Of a stretch of DNA of 6,030 nt, positions 1-5,093 are shown in pieces. How positions within the stretch are numbered: position 1 is the first letter of the stretch; the number at the start of each line of letters is the position of its first letter. Origin of the DNA: Caldifarciminota bacterium (GTDB taxonomy: Bacteria; Hydrothermota; Hydrothermia; LBFQ01; DSFT01). A model generated the notes under the pieces. The model had not been told where the DNA came from, did not search any database, and worked only from the letters and a program-made list of their open reading frames with translations. Location: contig WGAQ01000038.1 in the NCBI GenBank assembly GCA_015494735.1, positions 1 to 6,030 of the forward strand. Direction: 5' to 3'. The translations under genes were made by a program, and so were the position numbers.

Positions 1-9
1 AAATATCAT
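1..9 (-). CDS. Probable 5' end of a leftward gene running off the window
   Basis: Read on the minus strand, positions 9-7 are an ATG followed by two sense codons (Met-Ile-Phe) before the window ends. Immediately upstream is a strong purine-rich ribosome site: GGAGG six bases before the ATG, with a second AAGGAG abutting it. This is as good a start signal as those of the other genes with ribosome sites here, but three codons are too few to name a product or prove that the frame stays open. If real, the gene is divergent from the tRNA-Val/glnA side and shares the 10-253 intergenic region with it. Confidence 0.35.
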
Positions 10-213
10 CTCCTTCCTCCTCTCTAAGGGGCTGAAATTCGTCGTCGGGTTGGAACACGGGGAGCAGAGTACAATTCTTAAACAGATTCAGGGACCTTAA
101 GGACAGGTTCAATCTTCACAGGGCCATGATTCGGGTTCTTCTTCCAGAACCCTGCGACCATTAATCATTCCTACCATGTTCAGTTTCATGTCCGAAGGTG
201 ACAAAGTGGCATA
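10..213. other. Intergenic region without a recognisable gene
   Basis: About 200 bases with no open frame carrying a ribosome site. The only rightward ATG frame of note, at 126, ends after 12 codons and lacks an SD. It contains the palindrome CCTTAAGG (95-102) and a perfect inverted repeat at 133-152. I checked for tRNA, SRP RNA and RNase P RNA landmarks and saw none. It presumably holds the promoter and leader of the leftward gene at the left edge; on the minus strand TTGAAC (112-107) lies 17 bases from GAATCT, a weak promoter candidate. Confidence 0.5.
133..152. repeat. Perfect 7-bp inverted repeat (hairpin) in the intergenic region
   Basis: GGGTTCT (133-139) and AGAACCC (146-152) are exact reverse complements separated by a six-base loop. 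No T-run follows on either strand, so it is not a standard intrinsic terminator. It lies about 60 bases before the tRNA promoter and 125 bases upstream of the leftward start, so it could be an operator, a leader structure or part of a small RNA. The sequence does not decide between these. Confidence 0.5.
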
Positions 214-242
214 TTGAAGGAGGAAGAAAGAACCTTTAAAAT
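214..242 (+). promoter_or_regulatory. Sigma70-type promoter of tRNA-Val
   Basis: TTGAAG (214-219) and TAAAAT (237-242) match the -35 and -10 consensus at four and five of six positions, with the ideal 17-base spacer. Transcription would begin near 249, about five bases before the mature tRNA, a short 5' leader suited to RNase P. The local sequence CCTTTAAAATTTG recurs in similar form before nusB and before the downstream barrel gene. Confidence 0.7.
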
Positions 243-253
243 TTGTTGCTGTC

Positions 254-327
254 GGGCGGTTAGCTCAGGTGGTTAGAGCGCCACGTTGACATCGTGGAGG
301 TCGCAGGTTCGACTCCTGCACCGCCCA
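254..327 (+). tRNA. tRNA-Val (anticodon GAC)
   Basis: A 74-base cloverleaf folds cleanly. The acceptor stem is GGGCGGT (254-260) with ACCGCCC (320-326) and discriminator A327. The D stem is GCTC/GAGC, the anticodon stem CCACG/CGTGG encloses loop TTGACAT with anticodon GAC, and the T arm is GCAGG-TTCGACT-CCTGC. GAC reads the valine codons GTC and GTT. The 3' CCA is not encoded (TTC follows), so it must be added by CCA nucleotidyltransferase. The gene has its own promoter and lies 89 bases upstream of glnA on the same strand. Confidence 0.97.
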
Positions 328-334
328 TTCAACA

Positions 335-356
335 GGGGCCACAAGGGCGTGGCCCC
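335..356 (+). terminator. GC-rich hairpin between tRNA-Val and glnA
   Basis: GGGGCCAC (335-342) pairs perfectly with GTGGCCCC (349-356) around a six-base loop, starting eight bases after the tRNA. It is very stable but lacks a following U-run, so termination would be inefficient or factor-dependent. It may instead stop 3' trimming of the tRNA or protect the 5' end of a processed glnA message. No clear promoter was found between this hairpin and glnA, so some read-through from the tRNA promoter is plausible. Confidence 0.4.
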
Positions 357-405
357 GCTCTCAGGACAACGGGGTCCCTGTGAATCTCCGGTATCTCTGT
401 AGCGT

Positions 406-413
406 GGAGGTGA
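406..413 (+). promoter_or_regulatory. Ribosome binding site of glnA
   Basis: GGAGGTGA is fully complementary to the 16S anti-Shine-Dalgarno sequence and ends three bases before the ATG at 417. It fixes the glnA start. Confidence 0.85.
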
Positions 414-416
414 TTT

Positions 417-1823
417 ATGAGCACCGATGAACTCCTTCATTACCTGAAGGCGGAGAAGGTGAAGTACGTGGACATCCGCTTCGTGGATATACTGGGCGTA
501 TGGCATCATATAACGGTGCCGGTTCACGCTCTGGACAGGGACCTCCTGGAAAACGGTATAGGGTTCGATGGCTCCTCCATAAAACTCTGGCAGGAGATTT
601 ACGAATCGGACATGCTCCTGAAGCCCGACCCTTCCACAGTGAAAATAGACCCTTTCATGGAGCCGAAGACCGCCGTACTCATAAGCGAGGTGTATGACCC
701 GCTGACGGGGGAGCCATATCCCCTGGACCCGAGATACGTGGCCAAGAAGGTCTACGAACACCTGAGGGACACCGGCATAGCAGACGAGGCCTACTTCGGT
801 CCGGAGGTAGAATTCTTCATATTCGACAGAGTGAGATACAAAATCAACAGCAGGGAAGCACTGTACGAAATAGACTCTATAGAGGCCATATGGAATACCG
901 AGAGGGAGGAGGGTCTCGGATACCAGATACGGCATAAGGAGGGATACCTCCCGGTGCCACCGTGGGACACTCTCCACAATATCAGGGCAGAAGTCTGCGA
1001 AATACTGGAGAGTCTGGACATACCGGTCGAGGCCTTTCATCACGAGGTGGCAACAGGGGGACAGGGAGAAATAGATCTGAAGTACGATACCCTGGTTAAT
1101 ATGGCCGACAAGATAATGTGGTACAAGTATGTTCTCAGAAATGTGGCCAAGAAGTATGGCAAAACAGTCACATTCATGCCCAAGCCCATCACCGGAGACA
1201 ACGGCTCCGGTATGCACGTTCACATGTCCCTGTGGAAAGATGGGAAGAACATATTCGCCGGCGATGGATACGGAGGCCTCTCTGACACAGCCCTCCACTA
1301 CATAGGGGGCATCCTCGATAATGCCAACAGGATATTGGCATTCACCAACCCCACCATCAATTCCTTCAAACGCCTGGTTCCGGGATACGAAGCTCCCACA
1401 TACCTGATATACGCTCAGCGGAACAGGAGTGCAGCCATCAGGGTCCCCATGTATTCCAACTCCCCCGCATCGAAGAGGATAGAGGCCAGGTTCCCGGACC
1501 CCTCCTCCAACCCATATCTGGCCCTGAGCGCCCTTCTAATAGCAGGACTGGACGGAATAAAGCGAAAAGTCCATCCGGGAGAGCCGATGGAAAAAAATAT
1601 CTACTCCCTGAGCGAAGAGGAAAGGAGGAATCTCCCCCAGCTGCTGCCCGGTCTCGAGGAAGCTCTCCGGAGCCTATCGGAGAGCAGAGAACTCCTGACA
1701 TCCACAGGCGCCTTCACCGACATCCTCATAGACAAATTCGTCTCGTACAAGATGGAAAAGGAAGTGGAGCTGTACAGAAACACCGTGACACCCACGGAAT
1801 TCTTCCTTTACTTCGATGTATAG
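417..1823 (+). CDS. glnA: Glutamine synthetase, type I (GSI-beta subtype)
   Basis: Makes glutamine from glutamate, ammonia and ATP; a cytosolic dodecamer and the main entry point of ammonia into metabolism. At 468 residues it is full length for the family. The N-terminal beta-grasp domain carries FDGSS (50-54). The catalytic domain shows metal ligands in GPEVEFF (E130, E132), the HHEV/GGQGE segment (208-219), NGSGMHVH (262-269), NRSAAIRVP (336-344) and EARFPDPSSNPY (356-367). The GSI-beta insertion is present around residues 140-180, and KNIYSLSEEE contains Tyr396, matching the adenylylated Tyr397 of the E. coli enzyme. Control by a GlnE-type adenylyltransferase is therefore possible, though no glnE or glnB is in view. 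The start is set by a perfect SD. A terminator at the stop makes it probably monocistronic, perhaps with the tRNA upstream. Confidence 0.97.
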   Translation: MSTDELLHYLKAEKVKYVDIRFVDILGVWHHITVPVHALDRDLLENGIGFDGSSIKLWQEIYESDMLLKPDPSTVKIDPFMEPKTAVLISEVYDPLTGEPYPLDPRYVAKKVYEHLRDTGIADEAYFGPEVEFFIFDRVRYKINSREALYEIDSIEAIWNTEREEGLGYQIRHKEGYLPVPPWDTLHNIRAEVCEILESLDIPVEAFHHEVATGGQGEIDLKYDTLVNMADKIMWYKYVLRNVAKKYGKTVTFMPKPITGDNGSGMHVHMSLWKDGKNIFAGDGYGGLSDTALHYIGGILDNANRILAFTNPTINSFKRLVPGYEAPTYLIYAQRNRSAAIRVPMYSNSPASKRIEARFPDPSSNPYLALSALLIAGLDGIKRKVHPGEPMEKNIYSLSEEERRNLPQLLPGLEEALRSLSESRELLTSTGAFTDILIDKFVSYKMEKEVELYRNTVTPTEFFLYFDV

Positions 1824-1842
1824 GGGGATTTCCCCCTCTTTC
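1822..1842 (+). terminator. Intrinsic terminator of glnA
   Basis: AGGGGG (1822-1827) pairs with CCCCCT (1832-1837) around loop ATTT and is followed by CTTTC. The stem begins inside the TAG stop codon (1821-1823). The six-bp GC-rich stem is strong, while the T-run is short. Its position exactly at the gene end supports the call. Confidence 0.65.
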
Positions 1843-1859
1843 ACAGATACACAGTCCTG

Positions 1860-1865
1860 TAAACT
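1860..1865 (+). promoter_or_regulatory. Possible -10 element for the 192-residue gene (leaderless start)
   Basis: TAAACT ends six bases before the ATG at 1872, so a normal -10 to +1 distance would place transcription start on or beside the start codon. No SD is visible before this ATG. A -35 is poor: TTTCAC at 1839-1844 with a 15-base spacer is the best seen. The call rests on position and on the similar arrangement before nusB. Confidence 0.35.
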
Positions 1866-1871
1866 TATGAC

Positions 1872-2450
1872 ATGATTTTCCTGAGCATAGTAATCGCGCA
1901 GGCGGAAGAGCCGGTAAGACTCGACACGGCCTACATAGTTAAGGCCATAGAAAATGCAAAGGAGAAGGAGGTGGACCTTCCCGAATTCGAAGATTGTTTC
2001 AATTCCAAGGAAATGCAGATTGGCAACTACAAATTCGAGATAAATCCCTATGGTGTATTCACCGTTTACGATAGCAGGGGCAACGAAATACTCACAGCCC
2101 CTGTTAACAATGGAAGGTGCAATGGATGGCAGATAAGGGTGAGGGTGTACGACCTGGGCGATGTGGTGCTCATGTACATGAATCGCAGTCTTTACTTCAT
2201 CTATCCCACAAAGAGGGGTGCATCCTACAAGATTCTCAGGATGGACATTCCCATATCCAGGTACAAGATGGTTCCGGCCATCGGGATATCCATCCAGGGG
2301 AACAAGATTAAGATAATCGGCGGAACGCTCAAATCCGACCGATACTTCTACGGTTACATGTACATATACGACCGCTCCAAGAGGAAGATAAACTCGGAGC
2401 CCATACCCATAGCCTCCTCCATTCAGTTCTCCCACTCGCGACAGCTTTAG
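1872..2450 (+). CDS. Hypothetical protein, possibly exported, beta-rich (192 residues)
   Basis: I do not recognise this protein. Its N-terminus, MIFLSIVIAQA followed by EEP, resembles a very short signal peptide with an AQA cleavage site, but it lacks the usual basic N-region and has no lipobox cysteine, so export is only suggested. Residues 18-40 look helical and charged. The remainder alternates short hydrophobic and aromatic strands (FTVYDSRGNEI at 63-73, VLMYMNRSLYFIYP at 99-112, YFYGYMYIYDRS at 158-169), like a beta-propeller or beta-sandwich fragment. Two cysteines, C42 and C83, could form a disulfide. The start is the only in-frame ATG after a stop at 1860-1862; it has no SD and may be leaderless. 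It lies between the glnA terminator and nusB, 21 bases before the latter, with no terminator between. Coding is supported by length and by codon use like its neighbours. Confidence 0.7.
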   Translation: MIFLSIVIAQAEEPVRLDTAYIVKAIENAKEKEVDLPEFEDCFNSKEMQIGNYKFEINPYGVFTVYDSRGNEILTAPVNNGRCNGWQIRVRVYDLGDVVLMYMNRSLYFIYPTKRGASYKILRMDIPISRYKMVPAIGISIQGNKIKIIGGTLKSDRYFYGYMYIYDRSKRKINSEPIPIASSIQFSHSRQL

Positions 2451-2456
2451 AAACCT

Positions 2457-2462
2457 TAAAAT
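2457..2462 (+). promoter_or_regulatory. Possible -10 element for nusB (near-leaderless start)
   Basis: TAAAAT sits in AACCTTAAAATTCTG, closely resembling the tRNA promoter's AACCTTTAAAATTTG. Start of transcription would fall near 2469, about three bases before the nusB ATG at 2472, leaving no room for an SD, and none is present. The 17-base-upstream position (ACTCGC) is not a -35 match, so this could be a weak or regulated promoter, or chance in an AT-rich gap. Confidence 0.4.
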
Positions 2463-2471
2463 TCTGCTCCT

Positions 2472-2996
2472 ATGGTTTATCCCTTTCATGGAAGGAGGCT
2501 GGCAAGGGTTCTGGCGGTGGAATCCATATATACATCCGACCTCATGGGGATTCCCCTCGAAAAAGCCTTCAGGGATGTGATAAACGAAAGGAGGGACTTC
2601 TTCGAGAGGGTGGTGCAGAAACCCAGGGAATACGACGTTAAAACCGAAAAGCAGTTGAATAGATTCAGGAGGGATCTGGAAAACTGGGATTCGATAGTGA
2701 ATTTTGCAAAGCAGATTCTCGATGTTTACTCGGTGAACAAACAGACCGTGGAAGATGTCATAAAGAGGAATCTGGAGGGGATAGACTACGACAGGATTTT
2801 CAACGTGGAAAAATCCATCCTGAAAGCAGCCACATCCGAATTCATGGGACTGGACACGGATTACAGGGTGGTCATCACGGAAGCGGTGAAGATTGCCACG
2901 GACCTGACCACCGAAAAGGGTGCCAAGATGATCAACGCCATACTGGACAGAATTGCACAGGACCTGGGTCTGAAAGAGGTGGTCAGGGAAAGTTAA
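2472..2996 (+). CDS. nusB: Transcription antitermination factor NusB, with enlarged N-terminal region
   Basis: NusB is a small all-helical RNA-binding protein that pairs with ribosomal protein S10 (NusE) on the boxA of nascent rRNA and keeps RNA polymerase from terminating early. The family pattern is clear. GRRLARVLAVESIYTSDL (residues 7-24) is the first helix with its RxxAR.xAV..LY signature. The second half runs from about residue 78 to 166, with VEKSILKAATSEF (112-124), YRVVITEAVKIAT (131-143) and INAILDRIAQDL (154-165) matching conserved C-terminal helices. At 174 residues it is about 35 longer than E. coli NusB; the extra length is a charged, helical stretch at roughly 28-75. The ATG at 2472 is needed to include the first helix although it has no SD. 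The stop is followed directly by the next gene's ATG. Confidence 0.93.
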   Translation: MVYPFHGRRLARVLAVESIYTSDLMGIPLEKAFRDVINERRDFFERVVQKPREYDVKTEKQLNRFRRDLENWDSIVNFAKQILDVYSVNKQTVEDVIKRNLEGIDYDRIFNVEKSILKAATSEFMGLDTDYRVVITEAVKIATDLTTEKGAKMINAILDRIAQDLGLKEVVRES

Positions 2997-3767
2997 ATGC
3001 TGATAGCCCTCCTGTCGGATGTTCACGGCAACCTGGAAGCCCTGGAAGCAGTCATAGAACGCATAGATAATCTGAAACCCGATGCGGTTATATGCCTCGG
3101 GGACCTCGTGGGCTACGGTCCCGACCCGGACGAAGTAACCAGTGTATGCAGCGAAATATCCGATAAAGCAGTAATGGGCAATCACGATTATGCCCTCGTA
3201 AAACTCTGGAGCAATCCGGAGAAGAGGAACAGAATACTGAGACACCTCAACCTGACGGCCAGAAAGGCTCTGCAATGGACATTCCAGAACACTAATGAGA
3301 AAACCATAGATACGATAGCCCGGATGGGTCTCGAGATATTCTGGAAGGAACTCCATATAGTCCACGCTTCCCCCGGAAATCCCCTGGACTGGGACTACAT
3401 ATTCACCATCGACCAGGCCAGCATGTACATGAGACATATCAGGGGATGGGCCGCCCTCGTGGGCCATACGCACGTCCCCGCCATCTTCACCCGCACCATA
3501 AGGGGCATCGAGCACATAGAACCGGAGCCGTTCGAGGATTATACCCTGTCCATCGACGACATCCATATACTGAATCCGGGCAGCGTGGGTCAACCCCGAG
3601 ATGGAGACCCGAAGGCCAGTTTCGGGATTCTGCGTATAATGCAGGACAGGAGAAAGGCCGTACTGAGAATAGAGAAGATCGATTACCCGGTGAACATCAC
3701 GGCGGAGAAAATAAAGAAAGCGGGCCTTCCCGACGAACTGGCTATCAGACTCTTCATGGGAAGATAG
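2997..3767 (+). CDS. Calcineurin-like metallophosphoesterase
   Basis: A cytosolic, two-metal phosphoesterase of 256 residues. All five family motifs are present in order: SDVHGN (7-12; ligands D8 and H10), GDLVGYGPDP (35-44; D36), GNHD (61-64; N62 and H63), the histidine of VHASP (122-126; H123), and GHTHVP (156-161; H157 and H159). NPGSVGQPRD (193-202) is the further segment typical of the YfcE/PrpE-like single-domain group. The substrate cannot be read from sequence: relatives act on nucleotides, phosphoproteins or phosphodiesters. There is no signal peptide. The ATG immediately follows the nusB TAA, with AGGGA seven bases upstream inside nusB, so translation is probably coupled and the two genes share a message. 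A functional tie to NusB is not established. Confidence 0.93.
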   Translation: MLIALLSDVHGNLEALEAVIERIDNLKPDAVICLGDLVGYGPDPDEVTSVCSEISDKAVMGNHDYALVKLWSNPEKRNRILRHLNLTARKALQWTFQNTNEKTIDTIARMGLEIFWKELHIVHASPGNPLDWDYIFTIDQASMYMRHIRGWAALVGHTHVPAIFTRTIRGIEHIEPEPFEDYTLSIDDIHILNPGSVGQPRDGDPKASFGILRIMQDRRKAVLRIEKIDYPVNITAEKIKKAGLPDELAIRLFMGR

Positions 3768-3768
3768 A

Positions 3769-3786
3769 GGGTGCCATCCGGCACCC
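3769..3786. terminator. Hairpin between convergent genes, likely terminator
   Basis: GGGTGCC (3769-3775) and GGCACCC (3780-3786) form a perfect 7-bp stem with loop ATCC, two bases after the phosphoesterase stop and eleven bases beyond the barrel gene's stop on the other strand. On the minus strand it is followed by TCTATCTTC, a partial U-tract. On the plus strand the trailing bases are purine-rich. It most likely terminates the leftward gene and may also slow rightward transcription. Confidence 0.6.
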
Positions 3787-3796
3787 AGGAAGAGAA

Positions 3797-4888
3797 TCAG
3801 AACTTGCCCAGTATAGAGAGCATCGTTATGAGTCCACTTCCGCTGTTACCGGTGAGGAAGAAGGGTCCATTGGTCAGCAGGTCGGTGGAAACACCCACAT
3901 CGACCCTCGCAAATCCGAAGTCATATCCCAGACCCAGAGTGAAGGGCCCGAAATCTCCCAGGGAGAAGTACTTGGTCCGTCCGGAAACGCTGGAAGATGT
4001 GAACTTAAGAAGGTCATACCTGAGAGAGCCCCTCACTATCAGACCTCTCCAGATGTTGAACTCCCCACCCAGACGGGTCGCAATCCCCAGCTCCTTCGCA
4101 GAAGTGGTGTCAGAATTGGTGATGTTGGAGAAGTATATGACCATATTGGCCAGGACATTCGCTGCATCCAGCTGAACCTGCGTACCGGGGCCACCGGCCA
4201 GGAAGAACAGAGTGGACTTGCTGGCAGGCAGACTCCCGAGAGTATCGGAGAATTTGTAGAACATGACCTCGAAGGGGAATATGACGGGTCCCACGAAGCG
4301 GGACTGGAATCCAAGGCCGAATGTGGAGGATTTTTCAGTCAGGGTGCTCCCCAGGGTGTCGGTCACAGCACCGCTGGTGTAATCTATGAAGAAGGCTCCA
4401 TCGAAGTAGGAATTGCCCCCAAGGTCCACCGTAAATCCGGGCCTCAGTGCAAAGACCGTGGCAGATTCCTTGTAATTCGCATTGTAAACCTTGTCAGAGT
4501 ACTTGTTTAGCGTCAGGTTCAGTCCAAAAGATACCCCCCCAGAACGAACCCCGAACACCAGATCAATCGGTGCCACGTTTATGGTGGTGGTAAACATGTC
4601 TATCGTCCTGGAACGCCCCAAGTAAAGCCCAAACCCAACATCCTCACTGGTGTAAAACGCAGATGCATACCTGTAAACACCCGCTATGCTGCTCCCCGGC
4701 ACCACCGGATTCTCCACAGTCACAAAACTGCCAAATCGAAACATCTGGCCGGGATAGAACTGGATGATGACCTCGTCATCGGTCAGATAGGCAACACCCC
4801 CCTGCGCAAAGGTCCACACCCTGGTCTCCGTGGCTCCCAGAGTGCTGGCAAGGGCCAGAATCCCTATAATCCCTGCAACTTTCCTCAT
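3797..4888 (-). CDS. Predicted outer-membrane beta-barrel protein, complete paralogue
   Basis: A 363-residue protein of no family I can name. The N-terminus (MRK, then a hydrophobic stretch 4-18 ending LGA before TET) is a standard signal peptide cleaved near residue 19. TRVWTFAQGGVAYLTDDE (22-39) is reminiscent of the start of FadL/PorV-like barrels, where a G-G-A-Y...DD segment precedes the strands. The rest alternates hydrophobic and polar residues with many Gly, Ser, Thr and aromatics, as in transmembrane beta-strands, and the last residue is Phe, the usual signal for the BAM machinery. It probably forms a pore or structural barrel; no ligand is implied. A second copy lies upstream on the same strand. 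Residues 70-197 and 311-348 are almost the same in both, while about 199-310 differ strongly. A run of seven G (sense strand) lies near codon 117. The start is fixed by a perfect SD. Confidence 0.85.
   Translation of the reverse strand: MRKVAGIIGILALASTLGATETRVWTFAQGGVAYLTDDEVIIQFYPGQMFRFGSFVTVENPVVPGSSIAGVYRYASAFYTSEDVGFGLYLGRSRTIDMFTTTINVAPIDLVFGVRSGGVSFGLNLTLNKYSDKVYNANYKESATVFALRPGFTVDLGGNSYFDGAFFIDYTSGAVTDTLGSTLTEKSSTFGLGFQSRFVGPVIFPFEVMFYKFSDTLGSLPASKSTLFFLAGGPGTQVQLDAANVLANMVIYFSNITNSDTTSAKELGIATRLGGEFNIWRGLIVRGSLRYDLLKFTSSSVSGRTKYFSLGDFGPFTLGLGYDFGFARVDVGVSTDLLTNGPFFLTGNSGSGLITMLSILGKF
3852..3937. repeat. 86-bp perfect repeat, copy 1 (3' part of complete barrel gene)
   Basis: Identical base for base, including third positions, to 5176-5261. 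The 55 bases between it and the stop codon differ at about 10 places between copies, so identity stops abruptly on that side. It encodes the conserved C-terminal strands. Confidence 0.9.
4296..4694. repeat. ~400-bp near-identical direct repeat, copy 1
   Basis: Aligned by eye to 5632-6030 at a constant offset of 1336, without gaps and with about 15 mismatches in 399 bases (roughly 96% identical). Nearly all are synonymous. Similarity drops sharply below 4296. It covers residues 65-198 of the barrel protein. Confidence 0.9.
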
Positions 4889-4892
4889 ATCA

Positions 4893-4900
4893 CACCTCCT
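4893..4900 (-). promoter_or_regulatory. Ribosome binding site of the complete barrel gene
   Basis: On the minus strand AGGAGGTG ends four bases before the ATG (4888-4886). It excludes the later in-frame methionines as starts and places the signal peptide at the true N-terminus. Confidence 0.85.
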
Positions 4901-4918
4901 TTTTATGGATTTTCATTA

Positions 4919-4930
4919 AAATTTTAAAGG
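4919..4930 (-). promoter_or_regulatory. AT-rich promoter-like element close to the complete barrel gene
   Basis: On the minus strand CCTTTAAAATTT matches the -10 region of the tRNA-Val promoter. It contains TAAAAT (4926-4921), which would give a leader of about 25 bases with room for the SD. No -35 match is seen at the right distance, so it is a secondary candidate beside the TATAAT at 5029-5024. Confidence 0.3.
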
Positions 4931-4984
4931 CAAATCGATGATACATGCGAATGTTAAGGCAAAGTTAAAATATAAACAATTAAA

Positions 4985-5015
4985 AACCGCCCTGAAAGGG
5001 AGATATATGCCGGTT
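4985..5015 (-). promoter_or_regulatory. Hairpin plus U-run in the leader of the complete barrel gene; candidate attenuator
   Basis: On the minus strand AACCG (5015-5011) pairs with CGGTT (4989-4985), enclosing an inner CCCT/AGGG stem (5000-4990 region), and the outer arm runs straight into a T-rich tract (TTTTTAATTG). If transcription starts from the TATAAT just upstream, this structure begins within a few bases of the 5' end. It could be an early terminator/attenuator or a 5' stabilising stem. It matches no riboswitch class that I know. Confidence 0.4.
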
Positions 5016-5023
5016 CTACTCCC

Positions 5024-5029
5024 ATTATA
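5024..5029 (-). promoter_or_regulatory. Consensus -10 (TATAAT) upstream of the complete barrel gene
   Basis: On the minus strand an exact TATAAT lies 135 bases before the barrel start codon. Transcription would begin near 5017 and give a leader of about 128 bases. No TTGACA-like -35 stands at 16-18 bases, so activity may need an activator or an alternative -35 contact. Confidence 0.45.
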
Positions 5030-5066
5030 TCCAACATCTCTTCCGTTCTGGCGAGGAACCCGGTTG

Positions 5067-5084
5067 ATTCATATAAATATGAAT
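5067..5084. repeat. AT-rich 18-bp palindrome between the paralogues
   Basis: ATTCATAT (5067-5074) and ATATGAAT (5077-5084) are perfect reverse complements around a two-base centre. The loop is too small for a good RNA hairpin, so a DNA-binding site for a dimeric regulator is the more natural reading. It lies upstream of the TATAAT used by the leftward downstream gene and just beyond the terminator of the upstream copy. Confidence 0.45.
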
Positions 5085-5093
5085 TCCTGAAAA

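Noticed and set aside
100..125. GGTTCAATC resembling a tRNA T-loop, possible second tRNA or tRNA fragment
   Set aside because: The flanking bases do not form a T stem and no acceptor or anticodon arm can be built around it.
126..164. Twelve-codon rightward frame that could be a leader peptide
   Set aside because: It has no SD, no run of regulatory codons and no link to a downstream biosynthetic gene.
273..1298. Minus-strand open frame of 341 codons over tRNA-Val and glnA
   Set aside because: It overlaps the tRNA and is antisense to glnA, and its composition is typical of a reverse-strand shadow.
1591..1597. Seven-A run in glnA near the adenylylation loop
   Set aside because: Ordinary Glu-Lys-Asn codons in a conserved housekeeping gene; the frame is intact on both sides and there is no reason to suspect slippage control.
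1674..3593. Minus-strand open frame of 639 codons across the unknown gene, nusB and the phosphoesterase
   Set aside because: It lies antisense to three plus-strand genes, two of them with clear family motifs. Its product is low in Lys and rich in Tyr, His and Val, has no recognisable domain and lacks a ribosome site: a codon-bias shadow.
3446..4510. Plus-strand open frame of 354 codons spanning the phosphoesterase end and the antisense of the barrel gene
   Set aside because: It crosses the convergent terminator and overlaps two supported genes; the product is low-complexity, rich in Gly, Arg and Glu, with no motif.
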